A DNA stretch of 64,000 nt from Skermanella stibiiresistens SB22 (lineage in GTDB: Bacteria > Pseudomonadota > Alphaproteobacteria > Azospirillales > Azospirillaceae). This document shows positions 8,978-17,622 of the stretch, in pieces; the stretch's first letter is position 1, and every line of letters begins with the position of its first letter. Below the pieces are notes generated by a model, which was given only the letters and a program-made list of their open reading frames with translations, was not told where the DNA came from and did no database searches. Both the position numbers and the translations under genes were made by a program. Where the stretch lies: assembly GCF_000576635.1 (NCBI RefSeq), contig NZ_AVFL01000003.1, positions 248,001-312,000 of the forward strand. The letters run 5' to 3'.

Positions 8978-10120
8978 ATGACATCCACGAACCTGCGGCG
9001 CTGGCGGCTGGTCCACCGCTGGACCAGCCTGATCTGCTCGGCGAACCTGCTGATCCTGTGCGTCACGGGGCTGATCCTGGTGTTCCACCATGAGATCGAA
9101 GACCTGATGGGCGACGGGTTCGACATGACCTATACTGAGGGGCGGCCAATGCTGCCCTTCCAGGCCCTGGACGACATCGCGCGGCAGGCGTATCCGAAAC
9201 TGGCGTCCAAAATGATCTCGTTCGACTCCGAGGAACCCGGCACCACCTACATCTTCATGGGCGCCCCCGGTGTCCGCGAATTCGACGACGGGCGCTGGGT
9301 GATCCTCAACGGCCAGACCGGCGCCAACGAGATGATCAAGCCTCCGGAGGAAACGCTCACCGGTTTTCTCCTCAAGCTGCACGTGGATCTCTTCGCCGGC
9401 TTCGCCGGGCAGATGTTCATCGGCGTCATGGGCCTGCTGTTCGTCGTGAGCACCGTCAGCGGGCTGGTCGTCTATGGCCCCCTGATGAGGAAGCTGGCCT
9501 TCGGACTGTTGCGCTTCGGGCGCGGAACCCGGATCGCCAATCTCGACCTGCACAACCTGTTCGGCGTGGCGACATTGACTTGGGCCTTCGTCGTCGGCCT
9601 GACCGGAGCCATCCTGTCCTTCTCGCCGCTGATCATCGGATATTGGCAGAAGACGGAACTGGTCTCCATGATCGGCCGCCACACCGAGCCGATGACCGGC
9701 GCGCCGGTCGCCATCGACCAGGCGGCGGAGGCGGGCTTGGCCGCCTTCCCAGGCATGGAACTCGCCTTCATCGCCTATCCCGGCAATGTCTATTCCAGTG
9801 ACCGGCACTTCAGCGTGCTGGTGCGCGGCCATACGGAACTGACCCAAAGACTGCTGAGCATCGCCTTGGTCGACGCCGAAACCGGGCGGGTGACCGAGAC
9901 GGCCGCGATGCCCTGGTACATCGCCGCCATGCTGCTCTCAGGTCCCTTCCATTTCGGCGACTATGGCGGGTTGCCGCTGCAAATCCTGTGGGCGCTGTTC
10001 ACCATCGTCACCGGAGTGGTGACGGTCAGCGGCTTCGTGGTCTGGCTGAAGAAGCCGCGCGTCCGCGCCACTGGTTCCGTAAGCGACGCGTCCGGAAACC
10101 GAATGGGGAACGAGGCGTGA
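8978..10120 (+). CDS. PepSY-associated membrane protein (PiuB-like, siderophore iron reductase candidate)
   Basis: 380 aa. Four membrane helices: about residues 17-38 (ICSANLLILCVTGLILVF), 145-165 (FIGVMGLLFVVSTVSGLVVYG), 195-220 and near the C-terminus (LWALFTIVTGVVTVSGFVVWL), with large periplasmic PepSY-type segments between. Conserved His residues lie in the helices (RLVHRW, FHHEIE, DLHNLFG), as in heme-binding reductase-like proteins of this family. Proteins of this type accompany TonB siderophore receptors and are thought to help release iron from siderophores. It lies 58 bp after the receptor gene and overlaps the next small gene by 4 nt. Confidence 0.85.
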   Translation: MTSTNLRRWRLVHRWTSLICSANLLILCVTGLILVFHHEIEDLMGDGFDMTYTEGRPMLPFQALDDIARQAYPKLASKMISFDSEEPGTTYIFMGAPGVREFDDGRWVILNGQTGANEMIKPPEETLTGFLLKLHVDLFAGFAGQMFIGVMGLLFVVSTVSGLVVYGPLMRKLAFGLLRFGRGTRIANLDLHNLFGVATLTWAFVVGLTGAILSFSPLIIGYWQKTELVSMIGRHTEPMTGAPVAIDQAAEAGLAAFPGMELAFIAYPGNVYSSDRHFSVLVRGHTELTQRLLSIALVDAETGRVTETAAMPWYIAAMLLSGPFHFGDYGGLPLQILWALFTIVTGVVTVSGFVVWLKKPRVRATGSVSDASGNRMGNEA

Positions 10121-10311
10121 GCGGCGTGTGGCGTGTTCCCGCGGCGCTGGCGGCGCTCTCGCTGGTGGCGCTGGCTTCCGCCATCGTCGGTGATGGCCTG
10201 TGGCATTGGGTCTGCTGGATCGGGTTGTCGGCGCCGCTCCTGGCCTGCGCCATCAATTTCTGGCGGCAGTGGCCGGGACGAGAGCGGCGCGTGTCGCGGA
10301 CCGGTGCGTGA
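10117..10311 (+). CDS. Small two-helix membrane protein of the iron-uptake operon
   Basis: 64 aa, start GTG at 10117 overlapping the PepSY gene stop (GTGA), which implies translational coupling. Two hydrophobic helices (AALAALSLVALASAIVG and CWIGLSAPLLACAINFW) are separated by GDGLWHWV, with a basic C-terminal tail. Small proteins of this shape often follow PepSY-type genes in siderophore operons; function unknown. Position and coupling are seen; a role in iron release is inference. Confidence 0.65.
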   Translation: MSGVWRVPAALAALSLVALASAIVGDGLWHWVCWIGLSAPLLACAINFWRQWPGRERRVSRTGA

Positions 10312-10377
10312 CGGCGGCGGGGTCGCCTTCCGCTCGGCCGAAGGGGCATGTATCGCTCCACCGGACATCATAGCACT

Positions 10378-10402
10378 AATTATCCTTTATAAAGTATTAA
10401 TT
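10378..10402. promoter_or_regulatory. AT-rich palindrome upstream of LuxR-type regulator
   Basis: The perfect 10-mer CTTTATAAAG at 10385-10394 is flanked by near-symmetric AATTAT and TATTAATT, making a 25-bp AT-rich dyad in otherwise GC-rich DNA about 125 bp before the regulator start. It could be an autoregulatory operator or part of a promoter; nothing shows which protein binds. Confidence 0.35.
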
Positions 10403-10526
10403 CTAGCTTTGTTTCCTCTGTTTCTTCATGCACTATCCCTCCAACGCGACCTCGAACGCGCCAGGGTCCAACGGTAAAGGACCCCGGACGAGGTTCGATC
10501 AACAACGCTTCTGGAGAGACCCCGCC

Positions 10527-11204
10527 ATGACCTCGACCCGCACCGTCCTCATCGAATCCAACCGGCTGTTCCGTGATGGCCTGAAGCATCTCCTGGCCGG
10601 CACCCCGTTCGAGGTCGGCGGGGAATTCAACACGATGGATCTGGCGATCGAGGGCGCCGCCACCGACGGCGCCACGCCGGCCCTGGTGATCACCGGCCAA
10701 GCCATCAAGGACGCGGCCGACCTCCAGCGGCTCCGCGATGTCCATCCCGCCGCCCGCATCGTCGTGCTGGCCGACGACGTTTCGGTGGACCTGCTGCGCG
10801 AGGCGATGGGCGGCGGCGCCGACGGATTCCTGATCAAGAACGTCTCGCCCGAGGCGCTGATCCAGTCGCTCCACCTGATCATGCTCGGCGAGAAGGTGTT
10901 CCCGACCAACCTCGCCGCCATGCTGATGGACATGAACAGCCAGCCGTCGCCGCTGAACTCGGTTCGCGGGCTGACGACGCGCGAGCGGGAGATCCTCCAG
11001 TCCCTCGTCGGCGGCGCCAGCAACAAGCTGATCGCCAATCGGCTCGGCATCACCGAGGCGACCATCAAGGTCCACCTGAAGACCCTGCTGCGCAAGCTCG
11101 ACGTCAACAACCGCACCCAGGCCGCCATCTGGGCCATGAACAATGGTTTCGGCGCCGAAACGCAGGCGGCACCGTCGCGTTCGCTCAACGGCGTCGCCGC
11201 CTAG
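10527..11204 (+). CDS. LuxR/NarL-type regulator with degenerate receiver domain
   Basis: 225 aa. The start at 10527 has GGAGAG upstream; the frame is open further 5' but without a ribosome site. The N-terminal 120 residues fold like a response-regulator receiver, yet the acidic pair after beta-1 reads IES, and the phospho-acceptor position after beta-3 (PALVITGQ, about residue 56) has no Asp; the later Lys (FLIKN, residue 104) remains. The C-terminal GerE/LuxR helix-turn-helix is intact (LTTREREILQSLVGG, IANRLGITEATIKVHLKTLL). It should bind DNA without classical phosphorylation. No histidine kinase is adjacent. Similar orphan regulators in alphaproteobacteria affect exopolysaccharide or cell differentiation; the target here is unknown. 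Confidence 0.85.
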   Translation: MTSTRTVLIESNRLFRDGLKHLLAGTPFEVGGEFNTMDLAIEGAATDGATPALVITGQAIKDAADLQRLRDVHPAARIVVLADDVSVDLLREAMGGGADGFLIKNVSPEALIQSLHLIMLGEKVFPTNLAAMLMDMNSQPSPLNSVRGLTTREREILQSLVGGASNKLIANRLGITEATIKVHLKTLLRKLDVNNRTQAAIWAMNNGFGAETQAAPSRSLNGVAA

Positions 11205-11246
11205 GTTTGGTGACGATTTGTTTTCGCTTGGAAACGGTGGGATGTC

Positions 11247-11459
11247 GTGAACAGGGAATTGGGCTCGCGCGCTGTGCCGGTGACGATGCGTCCGGCGGTG
11301 CTGTACTTCGTCGAACGCATGCTCATGCGGAGGGAGCCTCTGACACGCGAGGCGTGGGCGGGATTCGCCGCGGGCGCCGACGCGTTCTGTGACGCCATCC
11401 TGCGGAGGATGCCGATCGACGATCCGGCGTCGGAGGCATGGGACAACCGGCGCCGCTGA
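11247..11459 (+). CDS. Small hypothetical protein
   Basis: 70 aa from GTG 11247 (or 57 aa from the ATG at 11286). The sequence is mixed charge, with a helix-prone middle (VLYFVERMLMRRE, AWAGFAAGADAFCDAIL) and no recognisable domain. A weak GGTGGGA precedes the GTG. It lies 42 bp after the LuxR-type gene on the same strand. The antisense frame is also open, so coding status is uncertain. Confidence 0.4.
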   Translation: MNRELGSRAVPVTMRPAVLYFVERMLMRREPLTREAWAGFAAGADAFCDAILRRMPIDDPASEAWDNRRR

Positions 11460-11513
11460 TCGGCTCGTCCCAGGCCTCGGTTCGGCGGTCACCTTAGGTG
11501 GCCACCGGGGTGG

Positions 11514-12476
11514 TCACCTGACATGGATGCGCATGACGATATCCTGTTCGTGATTGCCGAACTGCTTGCCGAAGATGTTGACCCCGCCCGGCCGCTTCGC
11601 ATCCTCGTCGATCCCGACGCGCAGGCGGATCGAGTGGTGCTCCAGCAGGCCCAATTGGTCCAGCGTCACGTCGGACGCGCGGGAGCCATTGACGCTGGTG
11701 CCCTTGCTTGAAACGACCCAGGTGGTCAGGTGGCCGTATTGGGAGCCTTCCAGCTTCCACCACCGCGGGGTCAACCGGCCCCGCTTGTCGCCGTAGTCGC
11801 CCGGCGACGTCCAGGTCCCGACCTTCACGCCGTTGACCCAGATGCTGATGTCCGACGGCCAGTCGGCGTTGGTGCCGGGCACCTCCGACGATAGTTCCAT
11901 CGTGAACTCGATCGCCTCGACCTCGGCGTCCAACACGCGGGCATTGTTGGGAAACTTGTATTCGACATGGCCGCGCCAGAACCACAGCAATGACGCCTTC
12001 ATCCTGCTGGGGTCCAGGAAGAAGTCCGGCACATCGAGCAGCCCGATCACCCCTTCCGACGAGCACAGGCCACAGGGCGCTGTGACACCGCAACTGGTGT
12101 AGAGCCCGATCGGCATCGCGACCTCGATCAGGTTGGTCTTCCGCTCGAGCGGCGGATCGTCGAACCGGATCAGGATCTCGCCATAGCGGGCTTGGCAGAT
12201 CTTCTGCCTGCCCTTGTTCGCCTTCATCGCCCGCGTTTCGATCAGGCCGCAGGCTTCCAGCGTTTGGACGTTGGTCGCGACCGTGGACTGCGGTAGGTCC
12301 AGCGCCTCGCTGATCTCGTTGACGTTCAGCGGTCCCCGGTTGCGGAGCAGGCGCAGGATCATCATCCGAGGCATCGATGCCAGCGCCTTGACGATCTCGG
12401 CGTCCCGATCCGGGCTGACGCTGAGGATATCGCTGCTGACAGAGGGTTCGTCGTTCAATTCAAGCTCCGCGTTCAA
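11514..12476 (-). CDS. ArsR-family transcriptional regulator of the arabinoside uptake operon
   Basis: 320 aa. A winged-helix domain at about residues 25-100 (AEIVKALASMPRMMILRLL, VNEISEALDLPQSTVATNVQTLE) is followed by an unusually large C-terminal domain (over 200 aa) with a Cys cluster (SCGVTAPCGLCSSEG) and a beta-rich lectin-like stretch near the end. Long ArsR-type proteins like this are sugar-responsive rather than metal sensors; the Cys cluster leaves metal binding possible. Divergent from an ABC importer/arabinofuranosidase operon, with two inverted repeats in the intergenic region, so it probably controls both directions. Confidence 0.8.
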   Translation of the reverse strand: MNAELELNDEPSVSSDILSVSPDRDAEIVKALASMPRMMILRLLRNRGPLNVNEISEALDLPQSTVATNVQTLEACGLIETRAMKANKGRQKICQARYGEILIRFDDPPLERKTNLIEVAMPIGLYTSCGVTAPCGLCSSEGVIGLLDVPDFFLDPSRMKASLLWFWRGHVEYKFPNNARVLDAEVEAIEFTMELSSEVPGTNADWPSDISIWVNGVKVGTWTSPGDYGDKRGRLTPRWWKLEGSQYGHLTTWVVSSKGTSVNGSRASDVTLDQLGLLEHHSIRLRVGIDEDAKRPGGVNIFGKQFGNHEQDIVMRIHVR

Positions 12477-12484
12477 GGCCCGAG

Positions 12485-12505
12485 CGTATCAGTATTGCTG
12501 ATACG
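12485..12505. promoter_or_regulatory. Perfect inverted repeat, likely operator of the ArsR-type regulator
   Basis: CGTATCAG, a 5-bp spacer, then CTGATACG: a perfect 8-bp-arm dyad 9 bp upstream of the regulator start. Its position over the regulator's own leader suggests autorepression. Confidence 0.65.
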
Positions 12506-12559
12506 AAGAAAAGTGGCTTGGATCATTACCGCGCCGCACAATAGGATTTGATGAGATAG

Positions 12560-12623
12560 TATATCGTAGAATCTGATATATATAGAATTTTCTGTTGACG
12601 CGCTTCCGGAACGGGATTAGCGT
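12560..12623 (+). promoter_or_regulatory. Second inverted repeat and putative promoter of the ABC-abfA operon
   Basis: TATATC, 9 bp, GATATA at 12560-12580 is followed by a -35-like TTGACG (12595-12600) and, 17 bp later, TAGCGT (12618-12623) as a weak -10. The dyad shares the GATA/TATC half-site core with the first repeat (12485), so one regulator could bind both. The transporter start is 60 bp downstream. Confidence 0.45.
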
Positions 12624-12682
12624 CCGAGCCAATCAGACCCGAAGAAACAAGCGAAGCCATCGCTGGAAAAAAGGGGAGGAAG

Positions 12683-14620
12683 ATGCCCGTTCTCGGAACA
12701 TCCGTGCTTGGAAAGCCGATACTCAGGAAAATCGCGTGCGCCGCCGTGGCGCTGCTGCTGGGGACCGCCGCCTATGTCCCGTCCGCAGCCGAGGCCCAGG
12801 ACGTGATTTCCAGCCTGCCAAGGAAAGAAACGCTGATTCTTGAGAATCCAGAAGGGACGATCAAGAACGCGGGCTGGTTCAACATCTGGGCCATCAATGC
12901 CGGCGGCCAATATACCGGCTTGCAGCAGTTGGCGATGGACACGCTGTGGTACATCGATCCGGAAAAAGGCCTCGAAGGACCGATCGACAACTCTCTGGCG
13001 GCCGAAGCACCCAAGTATAACGCCGATTTCACCGAGATGACGGTGAAACTGCGGTCTGGCATCTTCTGGAGCGACGGGGTCGAATTCACGGCCGACGACG
13101 TGGCCTACACCGTCGAAACCCAGATGAAGAACACCGGCATGCGCTGGGGGCCGATCCTGTCGCTCAACGTGGACAGCGTTTCGGCGCCCGACCCGCAAAC
13201 CGTCGTCTTCAAGCTGAAGCGCCCGAACTCCCGTTTCCACGCGCTGTTCACGGTGCGCTTCAACGCCATCTGGATCATGCCGAAGCACGTCTTCGAAAAA
13301 GCGCCCGATCCGATGCGGTTCGACTTCAACAAGCCGGTCTCGCTCGGCGCCTATGCGCTGCACAGCTTCGATCCCGAGGGCAAGTGGTTCATCTGGCAGC
13401 GCCGTGACGACTGGCAGCGCACCACGCTGGGCCGGTTCGGCGAACCGGGGCCAAAATACGCCGTCTATGTCGATGGCGGCCCGCCCGACAAGCGCGTGAT
13501 AGCACAGATGAACCACAACATGGACGTGGTTCATGACGTGGCGCCGGAGGGGATGTTCACGCTGGCCAAGCAGTCGAAGTCTTCACGTGGCTGGTTCAAG
13601 GACTTCCCCTACGCCCACCCCGACCCGACGCTGCCGGCCCTGCTGTTCAACCTCCAGCGCGCCGATTTCCAGAGCAAGGACGTGCGCTGGGCGCTGGCGC
13701 TGCTGATCGACATCAAGGCCGTCTCGATGGCGTCCTACCGGGGGGCGGCGACCATCTCGGCCATCGGCATCCCGCCGACCGGCACACACCCCGACGACTA
13801 CCACATCCCGATGCAGGATTGGCTCAAGAACTTCGAGCTTGATACCGGCAAACAGAAGATCAAGCCCTACGACCCGACCGTCGGCAAGCAGATCGCCGAC
13901 ATGCTGCGGCCTTCCATGAAGGAGCAGATCCCGACCGACCAAGCGGCGATCGACAAGTCGTTCGGCATGGGCTGGTGGAAGCCCAACCCGCAGGCGGCGC
14001 AGGAGCTTCTCCAGAAAGCCGGCTTCACCAAGCGCGGCAGCAACTGGTACACGCCCGAAGGCAAGCCCTTCTCGATCCGCGTCATGGTCGAGGGCGAATC
14101 CCGTCCCGTCATCACCCGCGCCGGGACGATGATCGCCCAGCAGTGGCGTCAGTTCGGCATCGACGCCAAGACGGAACTGGCCCAGGGCACCATGCTCGAC
14201 CGCCGCAACTCCGGCGACTTCGACACCCTGATCAGCTGGAGCGTCGAAAGCTACGGCGGCCATCCCGACCTGGCCTATTTCCTCGACAGCTGGCACTCGC
14301 AATACGTGGCTCCCGCCGGCAAGCCCCAGGCTCCGCGCAACTACATGCGCTGGTCGTCGCCGGAACTGGACGGTATCATCGAGAAGATCCGGGGCGTCGG
14401 CTTCGACGATCCACGCTCGATCGAGCTTGGCCGCGATTACGTCAAGCTGGCGGTGCGGGAAATGCCGACCATCCCGCTGATGGCCTACAACGTCTTCGTG
14501 GCGATGGACGACACCTACTGGACCGGTTACCCAACCGCCGAGGACCCCTACGCCAATCCGGTGCCGAACTGGGGCAACTCGCGGTACATGATGGTGCGCC
14601 TGAAGCCTCGGGGCGAATAG
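12683..14620 (+). CDS. ABC transporter substrate-binding protein (peptide/oligosaccharide family 5)
   Basis: 645 aa. A strong ribosome site (GGGGAGGAAG) precedes the ATG. N-terminal signal peptide with hydrophobic core AAVALLLGTAAYVPSA, cleaved near AEAQ. The body has SBP family 5 features: VKLRSGIFWSDGVEFTADDV near residue 120, WNVE-like domains, and a long C-terminal lobe. It is longer than DppA/OppA (about 535 aa), as in the sugar-oligomer branch of this family. Periplasmic binding protein of the importer encoded just downstream; because the operon ends in an arabinofuranosidase, arabinose-containing oligosaccharides are the likely ligands (inference). Confidence 0.88.
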   Translation: MPVLGTSVLGKPILRKIACAAVALLLGTAAYVPSAAEAQDVISSLPRKETLILENPEGTIKNAGWFNIWAINAGGQYTGLQQLAMDTLWYIDPEKGLEGPIDNSLAAEAPKYNADFTEMTVKLRSGIFWSDGVEFTADDVAYTVETQMKNTGMRWGPILSLNVDSVSAPDPQTVVFKLKRPNSRFHALFTVRFNAIWIMPKHVFEKAPDPMRFDFNKPVSLGAYALHSFDPEGKWFIWQRRDDWQRTTLGRFGEPGPKYAVYVDGGPPDKRVIAQMNHNMDVVHDVAPEGMFTLAKQSKSSRGWFKDFPYAHPDPTLPALLFNLQRADFQSKDVRWALALLIDIKAVSMASYRGAATISAIGIPPTGTHPDDYHIPMQDWLKNFELDTGKQKIKPYDPTVGKQIADMLRPSMKEQIPTDQAAIDKSFGMGWWKPNPQAAQELLQKAGFTKRGSNWYTPEGKPFSIRVMVEGESRPVITRAGTMIAQQWRQFGIDAKTELAQGTMLDRRNSGDFDTLISWSVESYGGHPDLAYFLDSWHSQYVAPAGKPQAPRNYMRWSSPELDGIIEKIRGVGFDDPRSIELGRDYVKLAVREMPTIPLMAYNVFVAMDDTYWTGYPTAEDPYANPVPNWGNSRYMMVRLKPRGE

Positions 14621-14653
14621 GGGCGAGACTCGCCGCCCCCTCCCTCATCCCAA

Positions 14654-14675
14654 CCCTCTCCCCCTGGGGAGAGGG
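14654..14675. repeat. GC-rich REP-like palindrome between SBP and permease genes
   Basis: CCCTCTCCCC, CT, GGGGAGAGGG: a 10-bp-arm hairpin within an 86-bp gap. Elements with the CCCTCTCCCC...GGGGAGAGGG core are widely dispersed in proteobacterial genomes. In this position it may protect the upstream mRNA and raise binding-protein yield over permease. Confidence 0.6.
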
Positions 14676-14706
14676 GATTGGCTCCGGTACATCAGGGATC
14701 GCTCCC

Positions 14707-15711
14707 ATGAAAACCTACGCCATCTATTTGGCGAAGCGTCTGCTGCAATTCGTGCTGGTCGTCTTCATCGGCATCAACCTGACCTACGTGATCTCGCACG
14801 CGACGCCGATCGACCCGGTCGAGCAGACGATCTCCGCCCTGACCTCCTTCGGCAACACCAGTCCCGAAGCGATCGAGACGATGCGGGAATCGCTCCGCGA
14901 ACTCTACGGGATGTCCGGCACCCCGCTGGAGCAGTACGTATCGTTCTGGAGCCGGATCGTCGTCGGCGATTTCGGACCGTCGCTGTCGGCCTTCCCGACC
15001 CCCGTGTCGGAACTGATCCTGCGGGCCTTGCCCTGGACCATCGGGCTGCTGGTGGTGGCGACCGTGCTTGCGTGGCTGCTCGGCAACCTGCTGGGCGGCT
15101 TGGCTGGATACTACAGGAAGAACAGGCTGCTGAAGGCGATGGGCCTCATCGCCATGGGCCTGCACCCGATGCCCTATTACGTCGTCGCCTTCGTGCTTCT
15201 GGTCGTGTTCGGCTTCCTGTGGCCAGTGCTGCCGATCAGCGGCGGCTCCGGCATCGGGGTCGGACGTGGCTTCAGCTTCGATTTCATCTCCAGCGTCCTC
15301 CTCCATTCCCTGCTGCCGGCGCTGTCGCTGGTGGTGGTGGGATTGGGCGGCTGGTTCCTCGGCATGCGGGCGCTGGTCTCCAACATCGTGACGGAGGACT
15401 ACGTCGTCTACGCCGAACTGGGCGGCGTCGACCGGCGGCGCATCCTGACCTCCTACGTGATGCGGAACGCCCTGGTGCCGCAGGTCACCGGCCTCGCGAT
15501 GTCGCTCGGCGCCATCTTCACCGGCGCCATCATCACCGAGGAAGTGTTCGGCTATCCCGGCATCGGGTCGCTGCTGGTCGACGCCGTCCATGCCGGCGAC
15601 TACAGCCTCGTGCTGGGCATCACCTCGGTCTCCATCGTCGCCGTGTCGCTGGCCGTGCTGGTCATCGACCTGCTCTACCCGCTCCTCGATCCCCGCGTGC
15701 AGGTGGAGTAA
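14707..15711 (+). CDS. ABC transporter permease (DppB/OppB type)
   Basis: 334 aa. Six membrane helices, the first at residues 10-30 (LLQFVLVVFIGINLTYVIS), and the binding-protein-dependent transport signature near residue 235 (EDYVVYAELGGVDRRRILTSYVMRNALVP), which contacts the ATPase. The TPIDPVEQTI segment after helix 1 is typical of OppB-type permeases. It pairs with the next gene to form the inner-membrane channel. The ATG at 14707 was chosen because the frame upstream is antisense-like and lacks a start with a ribosome site. Confidence 0.88.
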   Translation: MKTYAIYLAKRLLQFVLVVFIGINLTYVISHATPIDPVEQTISALTSFGNTSPEAIETMRESLRELYGMSGTPLEQYVSFWSRIVVGDFGPSLSAFPTPVSELILRALPWTIGLLVVATVLAWLLGNLLGGLAGYYRKNRLLKAMGLIAMGLHPMPYYVVAFVLLVVFGFLWPVLPISGGSGIGVGRGFSFDFISSVLLHSLLPALSLVVVGLGGWFLGMRALVSNIVTEDYVVYAELGGVDRRRILTSYVMRNALVPQVTGLAMSLGAIFTGAIITEEVFGYPGIGSLLVDAVHAGDYSLVLGITSVSIVAVSLAVLVIDLLYPLLDPRVQVE

Positions 15712-15715
15712 AGCC

Positions 15716-16579
15716 ATGCTCAAGATCTTCCGCGACCTCCTGCGCTTCAATCTGGAATTCGCCATCGGCACGCTGATCGTCTCGATCATCGTCGGTCTGT
15801 CGGTGCTGTCGTTCTTCTCCCCCTACCCGCCCGAGGACATCTACGTCGTGGCCCCCGATGTGCCGCCGTCGTGGGAATACTGGCTGGGCACCACGTCGCG
15901 CGGCCAGGACGTGTTCTGGCAGATGACGGCGGCGCTGCGGAACACGCTGCTGTTCGGTATCGCGGTGGCGGCGATCAGCCGGGTCATCTCGCTGACGATC
16001 GGGTTGGTGTCGGGCTACATGGGCGGCATGACCGACCGGGTGCTGATGTCGATCAACGACACCTTCATCATCATCCCACTGTTCCCGATCCTGGTGCTGT
16101 TCTACTTCGTGATGCGCGATAGCATGTCGTGGGCGCTGCTGGCCCTGATCATGGCGGCGCTGGGCTGGGCCTACGACGCCCGCCTGATCCGCTCCGTCGC
16201 GATGAGCCTGCGAACCCGCGAGTTCACCTCGCAGTGCATCTTCTCCGGCATGAGTCCGCGCCAGATCATGACGCGCGAGCACCTGCCCTACGTGCTGCCG
16301 ATCGTGTTCTCGACCACGCTCAACAACATGAACTGGTCGATCGGCATGGAGGTCACCCTGTCGGTCCTGGGCTTCACCGACATCAACACGCCGACCATCG
16401 GCAGCATGCTGTACTGGGCCAACCAGCACACGGCATTGGTGGCGGGCGTCTGGTGGTGGATCGCGTGGCCGGTGATCGCCGTGATGCTGCTGTTCATCGG
16501 CCTCTACCTGCTGGCGACCGCGCTGAACGAGTACATCGATCCCCGCAGCCGGCTCAGCCGGATGGGAGGTGCCACATGA
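15716..16579 (+). CDS. ABC transporter permease (DppC/OppC type)
   Basis: 287 aa. N-terminal helix (FAIGTLIVSIIVGLSVLSFFS) then the OppC hallmark YWLGTTSRGQDVFWQM near residue 60, four to five further helices, and the EAA-like loop MSPRQIMTREHLPYVLPIVF. It starts 5 nt after the partner permease and overlaps the ATPase gene by 4 nt, so the units are translationally coupled. Confidence 0.88.
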   Translation: MLKIFRDLLRFNLEFAIGTLIVSIIVGLSVLSFFSPYPPEDIYVVAPDVPPSWEYWLGTTSRGQDVFWQMTAALRNTLLFGIAVAAISRVISLTIGLVSGYMGGMTDRVLMSINDTFIIIPLFPILVLFYFVMRDSMSWALLALIMAALGWAYDARLIRSVAMSLRTREFTSQCIFSGMSPRQIMTREHLPYVLPIVFSTTLNNMNWSIGMEVTLSVLGFTDINTPTIGSMLYWANQHTALVAGVWWWIAWPVIAVMLLFIGLYLLATALNEYIDPRSRLSRMGGAT

Positions 16580-17622
16580 CGCTCCATCAGCTCAACAACC
16601 ACCTGAACCCGGCGCCCGAAGCCCTGCCCGCCTCTCCCGCGTTGCGCGTCGATGGGCTGAAGGCCTACTACCAGACGCGCTGGTTCGGCATCACCCGCGA
16701 GGTGCGGGCGGTGGACGACATCACGCTGCGGATCGAGCACGACGAGATCTACGGCATCGCCGGAGAGTCCTCGTCCGGCAAAAGCTCGCTGATCAAGACG
16801 ATCGCGGGCGCCATCCGGCCGCCGCTCAACGTCGTCGGCGGCACGGTCAACTTCGACTTCGGGACGCGCAAGGTCGATCTCTATACGCTGAAGCCGGAGG
16901 AGCGCACCGCGATCCGGTGGAAACACCTCGCCTACATCATGCAGGGTTCGATGAGCGTGCTGAACCCGCTGCGGCGGGTGCGGCAGAGCTTCATCGACTT
17001 CGCCTTCCGGCACATGGGAATGCCCATGCCGGCCTTCCTGAAGGCCGTGGAGGATCACCTGCTCCGGCTGCATCTCCAGCCCGGCGTGCTGGACAGCTAC
17101 CCGCACGAGCTGTCCGGCGGGATGCGCCAGCGCGTCGTGATAGCACTGGCGACCGTCTGCCGCCCCGGTTTCATCATCGCGGACGAACCGACCACGGCGC
17201 TCGACGTCGTCGTCCAGAAGAGCGTGCTGACGATGATCCGGGAAGTGCAGCGCGAGATGCGGGCCTCCATCCTGTTCGTCACCCACGACATGGCGGTCCA
17301 CGCCAACCTGACCGACCGGCTGGGCATCATGTACGCCGGACGACTGGTGGAGGAGGGCCGCACCCGCGATCTCTTCCGAAATCCACGCCACCCCTATACC
17401 CTCCACCTGATCCGCAGCCTGCCCAGGATCGGCGACGCCGAGCCGCGCCAGGGGCTGGAGGGCACGCCGCCCAACCTCGCCGACCCGCCGCCCGGCTGCC
17501 GCTTCCATCCGCGCTGCCCAATCGCCATGGACGTCTGCCGCGTCATGGTCCCGCCCATGCAGGCGCTGGGCGGCGGACACCGCGTCGCCTGCCATGCCGT
17601 GACCGAGGGGACGGTGCAATGA
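16576..17622 (+). CDS. ABC transporter ATP-binding protein (DppD/OppD type)
   Basis: 348 aa. Walker A GESSSGKSS near residue 65 (a Ser-rich variant of GESGSGKS), Q-loop YIMQGSMSVLNP, signature LSGGMRQRV near residue 180, Walker B FIIADEPTTALD, and H-loop FVTHD. The C-terminal oligopeptide-transporter domain has a Cys cluster (GCRFHPRCPIAMDVC), which in this family can bind a metal cluster. Starts in ATGA overlap with the permease. Cytoplasmic motor subunit paired with the following ATPase. Confidence 0.9.
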   Translation: MTLHQLNNHLNPAPEALPASPALRVDGLKAYYQTRWFGITREVRAVDDITLRIEHDEIYGIAGESSSGKSSLIKTIAGAIRPPLNVVGGTVNFDFGTRKVDLYTLKPEERTAIRWKHLAYIMQGSMSVLNPLRRVRQSFIDFAFRHMGMPMPAFLKAVEDHLLRLHLQPGVLDSYPHELSGGMRQRVVIALATVCRPGFIIADEPTTALDVVVQKSVLTMIREVQREMRASILFVTHDMAVHANLTDRLGIMYAGRLVEEGRTRDLFRNPRHPYTLHLIRSLPRIGDAEPRQGLEGTPPNLADPPPGCRFHPRCPIAMDVCRVMVPPMQALGGGHRVACHAVTEGTVQ

